From Streptomyces sp. Ru62 (lineage in GTDB: Bacteria > Actinomycetota > Actinomycetes > Streptomycetales > Streptomycetaceae): a DNA stretch of 64,000 nucleotides. A program made the translations under genes and the position numbers. The stretch spans positions 124,001 through 188,000 of the forward strand of contig NZ_PQSU01000009.1 in assembly GCF_002920615.1 (NCBI RefSeq). The letters run 5' to 3'. The notes under the pieces were generated by a model. That model had not been told where the DNA came from. It worked only from the letters and a program-made list of their open reading frames with translations, and ran no database searches. Position 1 is the first letter of the stretch. The number at the start of each line of letters is the position of its first letter. Positions 36,417 through 44,325 of the stretch are shown here, piece after piece.

Positions 36417-39188
36417 TCAGGATGTCGTCGGCATCCCTTCGAGTTGCGCGGAGCCGATCTCCTTGCGGGAGGAGATGCCCAGCTTCGCGAAGATCTTCCG
36501 CAAATGCCATTCGACCGTGTGCGGGCTGAGGAACAACCGGGCGCCGATCTCCGGGTTCGTGAAGCCGCCCTGGGCGAGTCGCGCGATCTCGACTTCTTTC
36601 GCTGTGAGGACCACCGGCGTCGCCGAGGCGCGTTTGCGCACTCTCACGCCCACGGCCTGCAACTCGCGTCGCGCACGCTCCGCGAATGCGTCGGCCCCGG
36701 CTTCGCCGAGCATCGTGTGCGCCTCGCCCAGCTGGGAACGGGCCTCGGCCTGCCGCTGTTCCAGGCGCAGCCACTCACCGTAGCGAAGTCGTGCCCGCGC
36801 GCCGTCCATCCGGGCCTGTGCCGCGTCGAGCCGTTCGATCGCTTCCCGGTGCAAGAGGTCGGCGGCCTGCCCCTCGCTCACCAGGGCACGGGTGGCGGCC
36901 GAGATACCGAGCGCCCAGTCGGTTGCGCTGACCTGGGCCATCTCCTCGATCGTCCATACGGCCTCGACCGCCTGCGCGGTCCGCCCCAGTCGTACGGCCG
37001 CTTCGACGAGTTCGACCCGGGACTGCAGGGACAGTCCGAGTTCCTGCGGGTTCTCGCATCCACGCTCGGCGGAGGCGAAGGCCTCGTCGTATCGGCACAG
37101 GCCGTTGTAGAGGACCGCCGCCGCCCACTGGGTCGCTGTCGTCACCTTGCCCTCGTCTCGCAGGACACGGTCGCGCGTGAGGGTTTCGATCGCCTGCCGG
37201 GTCGTGGACTCCCGTCCCTTGAAGGGCTCCACGACGAGTGCCCCGTAGTGCGCGAAGAAGCTGCTGCCCGTGGCTTCACCGATCGCGTTCGCTTCCACGG
37301 CGAGGGAATCGGCGCCGCGGAGGTCGCCGGCGAACACCCGGTTCGACAGGCGCAGGAGGAGGGCCGAGGGCAGGACGGCAAGCGCTCCGTTGCTGCGGGC
37401 GAGGTCGACCAGCCGTGCCGAGAGCTCGGACCATGCGGCGAAGTCCCAGGTGCTGTGTGCCATGCGGCACACAAGCGGAAGCCATCCCAGAGCTTCCTCA
37501 CGGGAGAGTCCTCCCGTGCGAAACGCGTCGACGGCCTCTCGGAGGATCGGCGCGCCCGCCGAGTACCCTTCCGTGATCACCCGCGCGAGACCGGTCAGGA
37601 GAAGGTTCTCACGGCTCTCGGTGTCGACGTGGCCCCGAGCACTCAGCACCGCCTCGGCGACGTCACGGACCCCGCCCGTGGACAGCCGGCCCGCGGTCAG
37701 GGCCGCGTAGATCGCGTCCCGGTACGTCTCACCGGCGAGTACGGCATCGTACGGCTGGAGCCGCTTGGCCGCTTCGAGCAACAGCGGCAGGCCGGCGCTG
37801 GCGTTCTTGGCCGCGGACATGATCTGTCCCCGGAGCAAGGTCGCCTGTGCGGCTCCGGCCTCGTCGAGATGGCTCAGTTCCGCGGCGTCGACCAGTTCCC
37901 GTGCCACGTCGAAGGCGCCCGCCTGGTATTGGGCCTGCGCCGCCGCCAATGCCCTGGCTCCGCGGCGTACGGGATCCGGAGTCAGTTCGGTGGCCCGGTG
38001 CAGGAAGGCTGCCGCCGCCGCGACCCCGCCGCGCGCGTACGCCCGCCCGGCGGATCCCTCCAGTTCGGCGGCCACGGCCTCGTCCGGTCCCGTGGCCGCG
38101 CTCGCCAGGTGCCATACGCGGCGTTCGGGATAGACGCTCGCGTCGATCGAGTCGGCCAGAGCCGCGTGCACGCGCCGGCGTTCCTCGAAGCCGACGGCAC
38201 GGTACGCCGCGGAGCGAACCAGCGGGTGGCGGAAGCGGACCCATGTGCCGAGCGTCATCAGTCCCGACGCCTCGGCGTGGGTCACGGCGGTGTCCCCGGA
38301 GATTCCCAGGCGCTCGGCGGCGTCCCGCAGCAGGGTCACGTCACCGACCGGCTCGGTGGCGGCGATGAGCAGCAGTTGTTGCGCCTCCGGGGGAAGCGAC
38401 CTGATCCTGCGGAGGAACCCCGCCTCGATCTGGCTGGACAGGGGCCGGGCACCGGGCCCTGCGAAACCTCCGGCCAATTCGACGGCGGTCAGGCCTCGCG
38501 GCAGCTCCAGCAGGGCCAGCGGGTTGCCGCGCGTCTCGGCGATGATGCGGTCGCGCACACGCTGGTCGAGCGGCCCGGTGACGACGGAGTCGAGGAGCCT
38601 GCGGGACTCGGACTCGTTCAGTCCACGCACAGGGAGCTCCGGCAGGCCGGCGAGAATCTCGCGGGAGCCGGACTCGCGGACGGCCAGCACGAGCAGAATC
38701 GATTCAGCAAGCAGCCGGCGAGCGACGAATTCCAGAATCTGGACCGACACGCGGTCCAGCCACTGCGCGTCGTCGACCAGGCAGAGCAACGGCTCGTCGC
38801 CGACGGCCCCGGCGAGCAGGCTCAAGGTGGCCAGACCGACGAGGAACCGGTCGGGCGCGTCACCGACCCGCATCCCGAACGCGGTACGCAGAGCGTTGCG
38901 TTGCGGCTCGGGAAGATCATCGAGATGGGGCAGCAACGGGGCGCAGAGCTGATGCAGCCCGGCATAGGAAAGCTCCATCTCGGACTGCACTCCGGCCGCC
39001 CTGACGACACGGCATCCGGTGGCACGGCCGAGGAGGTGGTTCAGCAGCTCGGTCTTCCCGATGCCCGCCTCACCGCGCAGCACCAGCACCCCGCTCCGCC
39101 CGGCCCTGGCCTGCGCGAGGAGGTCATCGAGGACCTTGCACTCGTCCCGCCGCCCGAAGAGCCCGGTCCGTGCTCCGCCCCTCGCCAT
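36417..39188 (-). CDS. LAL-type LuxR transcriptional activator
   Basis: 923 residues from ATG 39188 (GGGAGG five bases upstream). Walker A GEAGIGKT (39-46), QSEMELSYAGLHQLCAPLLP, Walker B LLCLVDDAQWLD, helical repeats through the middle, and a C-terminal LuxR domain (LTAKEVEIARLAQGGFTNPE, SPHTVEWHLRKIFAKLGISS). Third intact member of the LAL set in this window. It is convergent with OsmC. No ECF41-type promoter upstream. Ligand unknown. Confidence 0.93.
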   Translation of the reverse strand: MARGGARTGLFGRRDECKVLDDLLAQARAGRSGVLVLRGEAGIGKTELLNHLLGRATGCRVVRAAGVQSEMELSYAGLHQLCAPLLPHLDDLPEPQRNALRTAFGMRVGDAPDRFLVGLATLSLLAGAVGDEPLLCLVDDAQWLDRVSVQILEFVARRLLAESILLVLAVRESGSREILAGLPELPVRGLNESESRRLLDSVVTGPLDQRVRDRIIAETRGNPLALLELPRGLTAVELAGGFAGPGARPLSSQIEAGFLRRIRSLPPEAQQLLLIAATEPVGDVTLLRDAAERLGISGDTAVTHAEASGLMTLGTWVRFRHPLVRSAAYRAVGFEERRRVHAALADSIDASVYPERRVWHLASAATGPDEAVAAELEGSAGRAYARGGVAAAAAFLHRATELTPDPVRRGARALAAAQAQYQAGAFDVARELVDAAELSHLDEAGAAQATLLRGQIMSAAKNASAGLPLLLEAAKRLQPYDAVLAGETYRDAIYAALTAGRLSTGGVRDVAEAVLSARGHVDTESRENLLLTGLARVITEGYSAGAPILREAVDAFRTGGLSREEALGWLPLVCRMAHSTWDFAAWSELSARLVDLARSNGALAVLPSALLLRLSNRVFAGDLRGADSLAVEANAIGEATGSSFFAHYGALVVEPFKGRESTTRQAIETLTRDRVLRDEGKVTTATQWAAAVLYNGLCRYDEAFASAERGCENPQELGLSLQSRVELVEAAVRLGRTAQAVEAVWTIEEMAQVSATDWALGISAATRALVSEGQAADLLHREAIERLDAAQARMDGARARLRYGEWLRLEQRQAEARSQLGEAHTMLGEAGADAFAERARRELQAVGVRVRKRASATPVVLTAKEVEIARLAQGGFTNPEIGARLFLSPHTVEWHLRKIFAKLGISSRKEIGSAQLEGMPTTS

Positions 39189-39276
39189 GACAGCCTCCCG
39201 GCCGTCACGATACCTCGGCGTTGGAAGACATCAAGCCAGTCCCGGACATGCCGGTCCCCGTTTCACGGCGCGGGGA

Positions 39277-39618
39277 TCAGGACACCGATCCCACGACGAC
39301 GGCCGTGCACACGAACGTCAACATGGTGATCACGGCCATGGCGATCAGTGTGCCGCGCAGCCATCGGCCGAACCGGATGTTGTTCGCCGTCTCGGCCGCA
39401 CCGACATTGTCGGCGATGTACTTCGTCACCATGCGGGCCACGTGCTTCTGCTCCTCGAGATACCACAGCTCGATATCCCTCCTCTGTTCGTGGGTCAGCC
39501 CGTCCATCCTCGCGGTGAAGGCCGTCACACGCCGGCGAGCAGCACTGAGATGCGCCTCCCGGTACAGATAGGCCTCTATGTCGACCAGTCCACGAGCTGC
39601 CTGTTTGTTCATGTTCAT
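39277..39618 (-). CDS. Small tail-anchored membrane protein, hypothetical
   Basis: 113 residues from ATG 39618 (a second ATG two codons on; the frame to 39648 is less likely). The first ~75 residues are charged and helical (VDIEAYLYREAHLSAARRRV, then WYLEEQKHVARMVTKYIADN) and may form a coiled coil. Residues ~90-110 are one hydrophobic helix (GTLIAMAVITMLTFVCTAVV) ending near the C-terminus, so the bulk is likely cytoplasmic. I do not recognise a family. It stands apart from its neighbours by about 90-150 bases. Confidence 0.65.
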   Translation of the reverse strand: MNMNKQAARGLVDIEAYLYREAHLSAARRRVTAFTARMDGLTHEQRRDIELWYLEEQKHVARMVTKYIADNVGAAETANNIRFGRWLRGTLIAMAVITMLTFVCTAVVVGSVS

Positions 39619-39776
39619 GATGCGTTCCCAGAGTCGGTGGCCCGGCACTCGGCACCTGGACCGGGCTGCGGGTGGGCGACGGCGGTCGGCGCGTGCTTCC
39701 TCGACGCGCCTGCGGGAGGCCGACCGCTCACTTGATCGGCCTCCCGGTGGGATCCGGTGCGCTGGGAGCCGGCTGT

Positions 39777-40496
39777 TCAGCCGGTCGCCTGCGCCGCCTC
39801 GTTGATCAGGCGCGCGACGTCGCCGGGACGCGAGACGCCGACCGCGTGGGAGGCGGTGACGCTCACCACGGTGGCCTTGGCGCGCTCAGCCATGAAGGTC
39901 TGCGCCTGCGCCGGGATGTTCCGGTCCTCGGTGGCCACGAGCACCCACGACGGAACGTTCCTCCACGCCGGGGTGGAGGCACCCTCCGCCAGCGCGACGT
40001 CGGCCACGGGCCGCTGGGTTGCAGCCATGACCGCCGTGGTCTCCTCCGGAACATCCGCGGCGAACTGCTGGTGGAACTTGCTCTTCTCGATGTAGAGGTC
40101 CGTGACCTGGCTGCCGTCCGGCAGGGTGACCGGTACCGGACGGAGCGCCTCCCCCAGGGTGCTGCCCGGGAACTTGCCGGAGAGGGTCACCGCGCTCTCG
40201 CCCTCGTCCGGCAGGAAGGCCGCGACGAAGACAAGTGCCTTGACGTTGTCGAGGCCGGCGGCGGCGTTGCTGATGACCGAGCCGCCGTAGGAGTGGCCGG
40301 CGAGGACCACTGGGCCGTCGATGGAGGCCACGAGTTGTCTGACGTACTCGCTGTCTCCGGCCAGTCCGCGTAGCGGATTGCTCGCGGCCACCACCGGGTA
40401 GCCGTGCGACTGGAGCCTTTCGACGACGCCGTTCCAACTGGAGGAGTCCGCGAACGCGCCGTGGACGAGGACGATGGTCGGCTTTTGTGCACTCAT
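39777..40496 (-). CDS. Alpha/beta hydrolase, cytoplasmic paralogue
   Basis: 239 residues from ATG 40496. Blocks: TIVLVHGAFADSSSWNGVVE, nucleophile elbow GHSYGGSV, AFLPDEGESAVTLSGKFPGS, and catalytic His in VTASHAVGVSRPGDVA. This belongs to the salicylate-esterase/EstC-like alpha/beta hydrolases common in Streptomyces. It is ~60% identical by eye to the exported paralogue at 53049-53891 but lacks a signal peptide. It lies 95 bases downstream of the hydrolase at 40592-41542 on the same strand, so both may be read from the promoter at 41592-41618. Confidence 0.9.
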   Translation of the reverse strand: MSAQKPTIVLVHGAFADSSSWNGVVERLQSHGYPVVAASNPLRGLAGDSEYVRQLVASIDGPVVLAGHSYGGSVISNAAAGLDNVKALVFVAAFLPDEGESAVTLSGKFPGSTLGEALRPVPVTLPDGSQVTDLYIEKSKFHQQFAADVPEETTAVMAATQRPVADVALAEGASTPAWRNVPSWVLVATEDRNIPAQAQTFMAERAKATVVSVTASHAVGVSRPGDVARLINEAAQATG

Positions 40497-40591
40497 GAGA
40501 GTGGCCTTTCATTTTGCCAGTGAAGCAGGCCGGTGAAGACGCCGGTGAATGGGATCCTCCGCGCTATGGCCGCGCGAGAGGGACCAGTCGA

Positions 40592-41542
40592 TCAGTCGGT
40601 TCCCAGCGCCTTGCGCAGGACATGCACGGCCTGCTCGATCGCCGCGGTCGAGGCCTGGGTTCCGCGGACGGGGTTCAGCATCATGAAGTCGTGCAGGCTG
40701 GCGTTGTAGCGGACGCTGATGGTCGGCACACCGGCCTGGATCAGCTTGCGGGCGTACGCTTCGCCCTCGTCGCGCAGCACGTCGTTCTCGTCGACCACGA
40801 CGAACGCCGGCGGCAGTCCCCGCAGGTCTTCCAGGGTCGCCCGCAGAGGCGAGGCCGTGATCTGGTCACGCTCGGCCGGGTCGGTGGTGTAGGCGTTCCA
40901 GAACCACTGCATGGCCTTCGCCGTCAGGTGCGGTCCGTGGGCGAAGAGCCGGTAGCTCTCGGTGTCCTGCCCGGCGTCGGTGACGGGGTAGTAGAGCGAC
41001 TGGTGCAGGAAGGTGACGTCACCGCGCCGCTTGGCCAGGTGCGTGAGGGCGGCGCTCATGTTGCCACCGACGGAGTCACCGGCGACGACCATACGGGAGC
41101 CGTCCAGACCCTCTTCGCCGCCCTTGGTGGTGACCCACTGGGCGGTGGCGTACGCCTGCTCGACGGCGACGGGGTACTTCGCCTCCGGCGAGCGGTCGTA
41201 CTCGACGAAGACCAGGGCCGCCTCCGCGCCCACGGCCAGTTCACGCACCAGGCGGTCGTGGGTGCCGGCGTTGCCGAGGATCCAGCCGCCGCCGTGCACG
41301 TAGAGGATCACGGGCAGGACGCCGGTGCTGCCGACGGGCTTGATGATGCGCACCCGCACATCACCGACCTCGGCGGGGACGCTGATCCACTTCTCGTCCA
41401 CGTCGAGCTTTTCGATCGGCCCGGACTGGACGTCGTCGAGCAGCTTGCGGGCGCCCTCGACACCGAGTTCGTAAAGCAGCGGCGGCTTGGCGGTCGCGTC
41501 GGCGAATTCCTGGGCGGCGGGCTCGAGAATGAAGTCGCTCAC
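40592..41542 (-). CDS. Alpha/beta hydrolase (HSL-family esterase/lipase)
   Basis: 316 residues from GTG 41542 (AAGGAG six bases upstream). Oxyanion motif HGGGW in LPVILYVHGGGWILGNAGTH, nucleophile elbow GDSVGG (MVVAGDSVGGNMSAALTHLA), acid Asp in FVVVDENDVLRDEGEAYA, base His in YNASLHDFMMLNPV. The layout is that of acetyl-hydrolase/esterase family IV. First gene of a likely two-gene operon with the hydrolase at 39777. The promoter CGTCACA-N16-GGTC lies 50 bases upstream. Confidence 0.92.
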   Translation of the reverse strand: MSDFILEPAAQEFADATAKPPLLYELGVEGARKLLDDVQSGPIEKLDVDEKWISVPAEVGDVRVRIIKPVGSTGVLPVILYVHGGGWILGNAGTHDRLVRELAVGAEAALVFVEYDRSPEAKYPVAVEQAYATAQWVTTKGGEEGLDGSRMVVAGDSVGGNMSAALTHLAKRRGDVTFLHQSLYYPVTDAGQDTESYRLFAHGPHLTAKAMQWFWNAYTTDPAERDQITASPLRATLEDLRGLPPAFVVVDENDVLRDEGEAYARKLIQAGVPTISVRYNASLHDFMMLNPVRGTQASTAAIEQAVHVLRKALGTD

Positions 41543-41591
41543 GACATACTCCTTGTGAGGTGGCGGGTTTCGGAAAGCTTCCACCTCATGA

Positions 41592-41618
41592 GACCGGGCC
41601 GGGAGTCGATGTGTGACG
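41592..41618 (-). promoter_or_regulatory. ECF41-type promoter (CGTCACA variant) for the hydrolase operon
   Basis: CGTCACA at 41612-41618 (minus strand), 16 bases, GGTC at 41592-41595. The -35 box departs from consensus at its first base; -10 and spacing are exact. Confidence 0.6.
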
Positions 41619-41700
41619 CTCTGGGAAAAACGGCGCGGAATTCGCTCACCGGCCACGGCATTCCGTGAGCGGAACCCGCGCAGGGCCCGCTGATCCGGCG

Positions 41701-42492
41701 TTACCTGTCAGATGCCGGCCGGGTGGGACCGGCGGGCTTCGGCAGCAGGAAGCCGTCGACGTACAGATCGACGTGCTCGTTGTAGAAGGCGGTCAGCCCT
41801 GCGATGCGGTTGGCGTGGATGGTCGGGAAGTCGTACGTCCAGGCGATGTCCTCGTGGGAGGCGGTGCCGCTGTCGAACGACCAGTAGCTGCTCGTCGTCC
41901 CCTTGTAGGGGCATCGGGTCACCGTGTCGGAGTGCCGCAGCCGGGTCCAGTCGATGGTCGTACGGTCGAGGTAGTAGCGGGTCGGCAGGCCCGTCTCGAA
42001 CAGCTTCACGCAGTTCGGGGCTTCCGCCAGGACCACACCGTCCACCTCGACTCTGACGCTGCTGCCGGAGCGCAGGGCGTCCACGCGGGAGTACGGGCTT
42101 CGGGGATGGACGAAGACCGGCTCGTCCTCCTCGAACCAGGAGTCCAGCGCCTCCCACTCGAAGCGCACGGTGTCGTGCAGGGGTCCGGGGGCGCCCTCTC
42201 CCCAGACCCACGCCGCACCCGGCCGGACCTCCGAGCCGACCCGCAGGGTGTGACGGTGCGCCGGGCCGGCGCCGAGGTGCTCCGTGTGCTTGTCGTCGTC
42301 GAGCACACCGTCCACCAGGTCCTCGACCGGGATGCTGAACTGGGGGTACGCCTGCCACTCCCAGACGTACAGCGCGCGGCGGGTGTCGAAGACGACACGG
42401 CCGCCGATCATTCCCCGGATGCGACGAGGCACGGGCTCCACATGCCCGACCGGGACGAGGAGGCTCGGGTGCAGGACACTCTCGGTTGCCAT
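41701..42492 (-). CDS. DUF427 domain protein (two domains)
   Basis: 263 residues from ATG 42492. The C-terminal half contains the DUF427 signature: VKLFETGLPTRYYLDRTTID, then TRCPYKGTTSSYWSFDSG. The N-terminal half carries a related, shorter copy (RRIRGMIGGRVVFDTRRALY). DUF427 proteins are small beta-rich proteins of unknown biochemical role, common in actinomycetes. The gene diverges from the CMD protein gene. A minus-strand ECF41-type promoter was not found in the gap. Confidence 0.85.
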   Translation of the reverse strand: MATESVLHPSLLVPVGHVEPVPRRIRGMIGGRVVFDTRRALYVWEWQAYPQFSIPVEDLVDGVLDDDKHTEHLGAGPAHRHTLRVGSEVRPGAAWVWGEGAPGPLHDTVRFEWEALDSWFEEDEPVFVHPRSPYSRVDALRSGSSVRVEVDGVVLAEAPNCVKLFETGLPTRYYLDRTTIDWTRLRHSDTVTRCPYKGTTSSYWSFDSGTASHEDIAWTYDFPTIHANRIAGLTAFYNEHVDLYVDGFLLPKPAGPTRPASDR

Positions 42493-42669
42493 GATGATCA
42501 CCTTGAATTCGCTGAATGGTGGGCTCGCCGTGCCCGGTGTGTGCGGTCCCAGGATGACGTCGCTAGGGCCGACGGGCCTCACCTTCGTGTTGTCACACGG
42601 TGCTGAGGATCGTATTGCACCGATCCGCACCGCGTCCTGGTCCGACGGGAGTGACTCGATGACCGACGG

Positions 42670-42696
42670 TGTCACAGATCGAAGGGGCTCCCGGTC
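42670..42696 (+). promoter_or_regulatory. ECF41-type promoter for CMD gene
   Basis: TGTCACA at 42670-42676, 16 bases (beginning GATCGAAGG), GGTC at 42693-42696, 39 bases before ATG 42735. CMD genes are a classic ECF41 target. A second TGTCACA at 42591 has no matching -10. Confidence 0.82.
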
Positions 42697-42734
42697 AGTG
42701 AGTTGTAACTGTTCCACACCTGAGGAGTTCCGTC

Positions 42735-43205
42735 ATGGACGCGCGTATCAACTTCTTCGGCAACGCCCTGGCCGGCAAGGTCATGAAGCACCTCAACTCG
42801 GCCGGCGCGGCGGTGCACTCGGCTCTCCCGGTCGCCACTCAGGAGCTGGTGAAGATTCGTGCCAGCCAGATCAACGGCTGCGGCTTCTGCACCGACATGC
42901 ACACCAAGGACGCCGCCGCCGCCGGTGAGGACCAGCAGCGTCTGAACCTGGTGGCCGTGTGGCGCGAGGCCACCGTCTTCACGGACGCCGAGCGCGCCGC
43001 GCTCGAACTGGCAGAGCAGGGCACGCGTATCGCGGACGGCGCGGACGGTGTGTCGGACGAGGCGTGGGCGAACGCCACGAAGCACTACGACGAGGACCAG
43101 CTCGTCGCGCTGATGTCGCTGATCGCCGTGATCAACGCCTACAACCGCATCAACGTGATCAACCGGCAGCCCGCCGGCGACTACAAGCCCGGCATGTTCG
43201 GCTGA
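42735..43205 (+). CDS. Carboxymuconolactone decarboxylase (AhpD-like) family protein
   Basis: 156 residues from ATG 42735 (GAGGAG upstream). The redox motif sits at about residue 50: QINGCGFCTDMHTKDA, i.e. CxxC with the downstream His of AhpD-type peroxidases. The rest is the all-helical CMD fold (LVAVWREATVFTDAERAALE, LMSLIAVINAYNRINVIN). Such proteins reduce peroxides or act as thiol-disulfide enzymes rather than true decarboxylases. It carries one of the best ECF41-type promoters in the window and is the archetypal COE partner. A large hairpin follows its stop. Confidence 0.95.
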   Translation: MDARINFFGNALAGKVMKHLNSAGAAVHSALPVATQELVKIRASQINGCGFCTDMHTKDAAAAGEDQQRLNLVAVWREATVFTDAERAALELAEQGTRIADGADGVSDEAWANATKHYDEDQLVALMSLIAVINAYNRINVINRQPAGDYKPGMFG

Positions 43206-43237
43206 GTCAGCCGCTCCGGCTCGGCCGGTCGCGTACC

Positions 43238-43279
43238 GTCCCTCGCCTGGTCGCCCCGGCCTTCGACCAGGCGAGGGAC
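43238..43279. terminator. Perfect 16-bp hairpin after CMD gene
   Basis: GTCCCTCGCCTGGTCG (43238-43253), loop of ten bases, exact reverse complement (43264-43279). Outer sequences (GGCCGGTCG on one side, GACCGGCC on the other) extend the pairing. It lies 32 bases after the CMD stop and is likely its terminator, with partial read-through to the next gene possible. Confidence 0.72.
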
Positions 43280-43364
43280 GCCGACCCGACCGGCCGGTCG
43301 AAGTCCGCCCGGCGGCGCGGAGCCCGGAGCGACCGCCGCGGGCCTTGGATCCCAGAGGACCCTC

Positions 43365-44325
43365 ATGTCAGAACGCCACGCACTCGCCCCTCTGCGACGA
43401 GTCAGCACCGACGTGCTGGAAGTCGCCTACTACGAGACGGGGTCGGGAGACGACACCGTGCTGCTCCTGCACGGTTTCCCCTACGACATCCAGCTACGCG
43501 GAAGTCGCTCCGCTGCTCGCCGAAAGCGGGTTCAGAGTCGTCGTCCCCTATCTGCGGGGCCATGGGCCCACCAGGTTCCTGTCCGAGTCGAATCCGCGCT
43601 CGGGGCAGCAGGCCGCTCTGGGAGCCGACGTCGTCGCCCTACTCGACGCCCTGGACGTGGAGCGGGCCTACCTCGCCGGATACGACTGGGGCGGGCGCGC
43701 CGCCAACGTCGCCGCGGCCCTGTGGCCCGAACGCGTTCTGGGCCTGGTCTCGGTCAACAGCTACCTCATCCAGGACATCGGCGCGGCGATGGAACCCGTC
43801 GCACCCGAACGGGAGGCGGGCTTCTGGTACTTCTACTACTTCCTCACCGAGCGGGGCCGGGCCGGTCTTGCCGCCGACCCGCAGGGGATAGCCCGGGTCA
43901 TCTGGGAGCGGAACTCGCCCAAGTGGCCTTTCCGCGAGGAGGATCTGGAGAGGACGGCGAGGGCCTTCGCCAATCCCGACTACACCGACGTCGTCATCCA
44001 TTCGTACCGGCACCGGCTTGGTGCGGCTCCGGGTGCCGAGGCGTACGCGGCCTTCGAGGCGCGTCTCGCCGAGCTGCCCGCCATCACGGTTCCCACCGTC
44101 ACCCTGGACGGTCGGGCCGACGGCAACTTCCCCGCGTCGGACGGTTCCTCCACCGCTCGGCACTTCACCGGCCCCCGGCTCCACCGCCAGGTGGTGAACG
44201 CCGGCCACAATCTTCCGCAGGAGAGCCCCGAGGCGTTCGCGGCTGCCGTACGCGACGTGCGCGTACTGCGGCACACGTATGTCGGCCGCGACGGCTTCTC
44301 CGGACGGAACCAGGACTCGACATGA
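43365..44325 (+). pseudogene. Alpha/beta hydrolase (epoxide-hydrolase-like) with one frameshift
   Basis: The N-terminus starts at ATG 43365 (MSERHALAPLRRVSTDVLEV, then DDTVLLLHGFPYDIQ). At about 43490 the reading frame must change by two missing bases (or one extra) to continue as SYAEVAPLLAESGFRVVVPY, LRGHGPTRFL, nucleophile motif GYDWGGRAANV, and end with His in VVNAGHNLPQESP. Without the change, the first frame runs out of phase for the rest of the gene. Either a recent pseudogene or a sequencing error. Overlaps the MFS start by ATGA, so the pair was an operon. Confidence 0.8.

Noticed and set aside
42591..42617. Second TGTCACA upstream of the CMD gene as a promoter
   Set aside because: At 16 bases the sequence is ATTG, not GGTC/TGTC/AGTC, and no alternative spacing gives a match; the site at 42670 fits perfectly.
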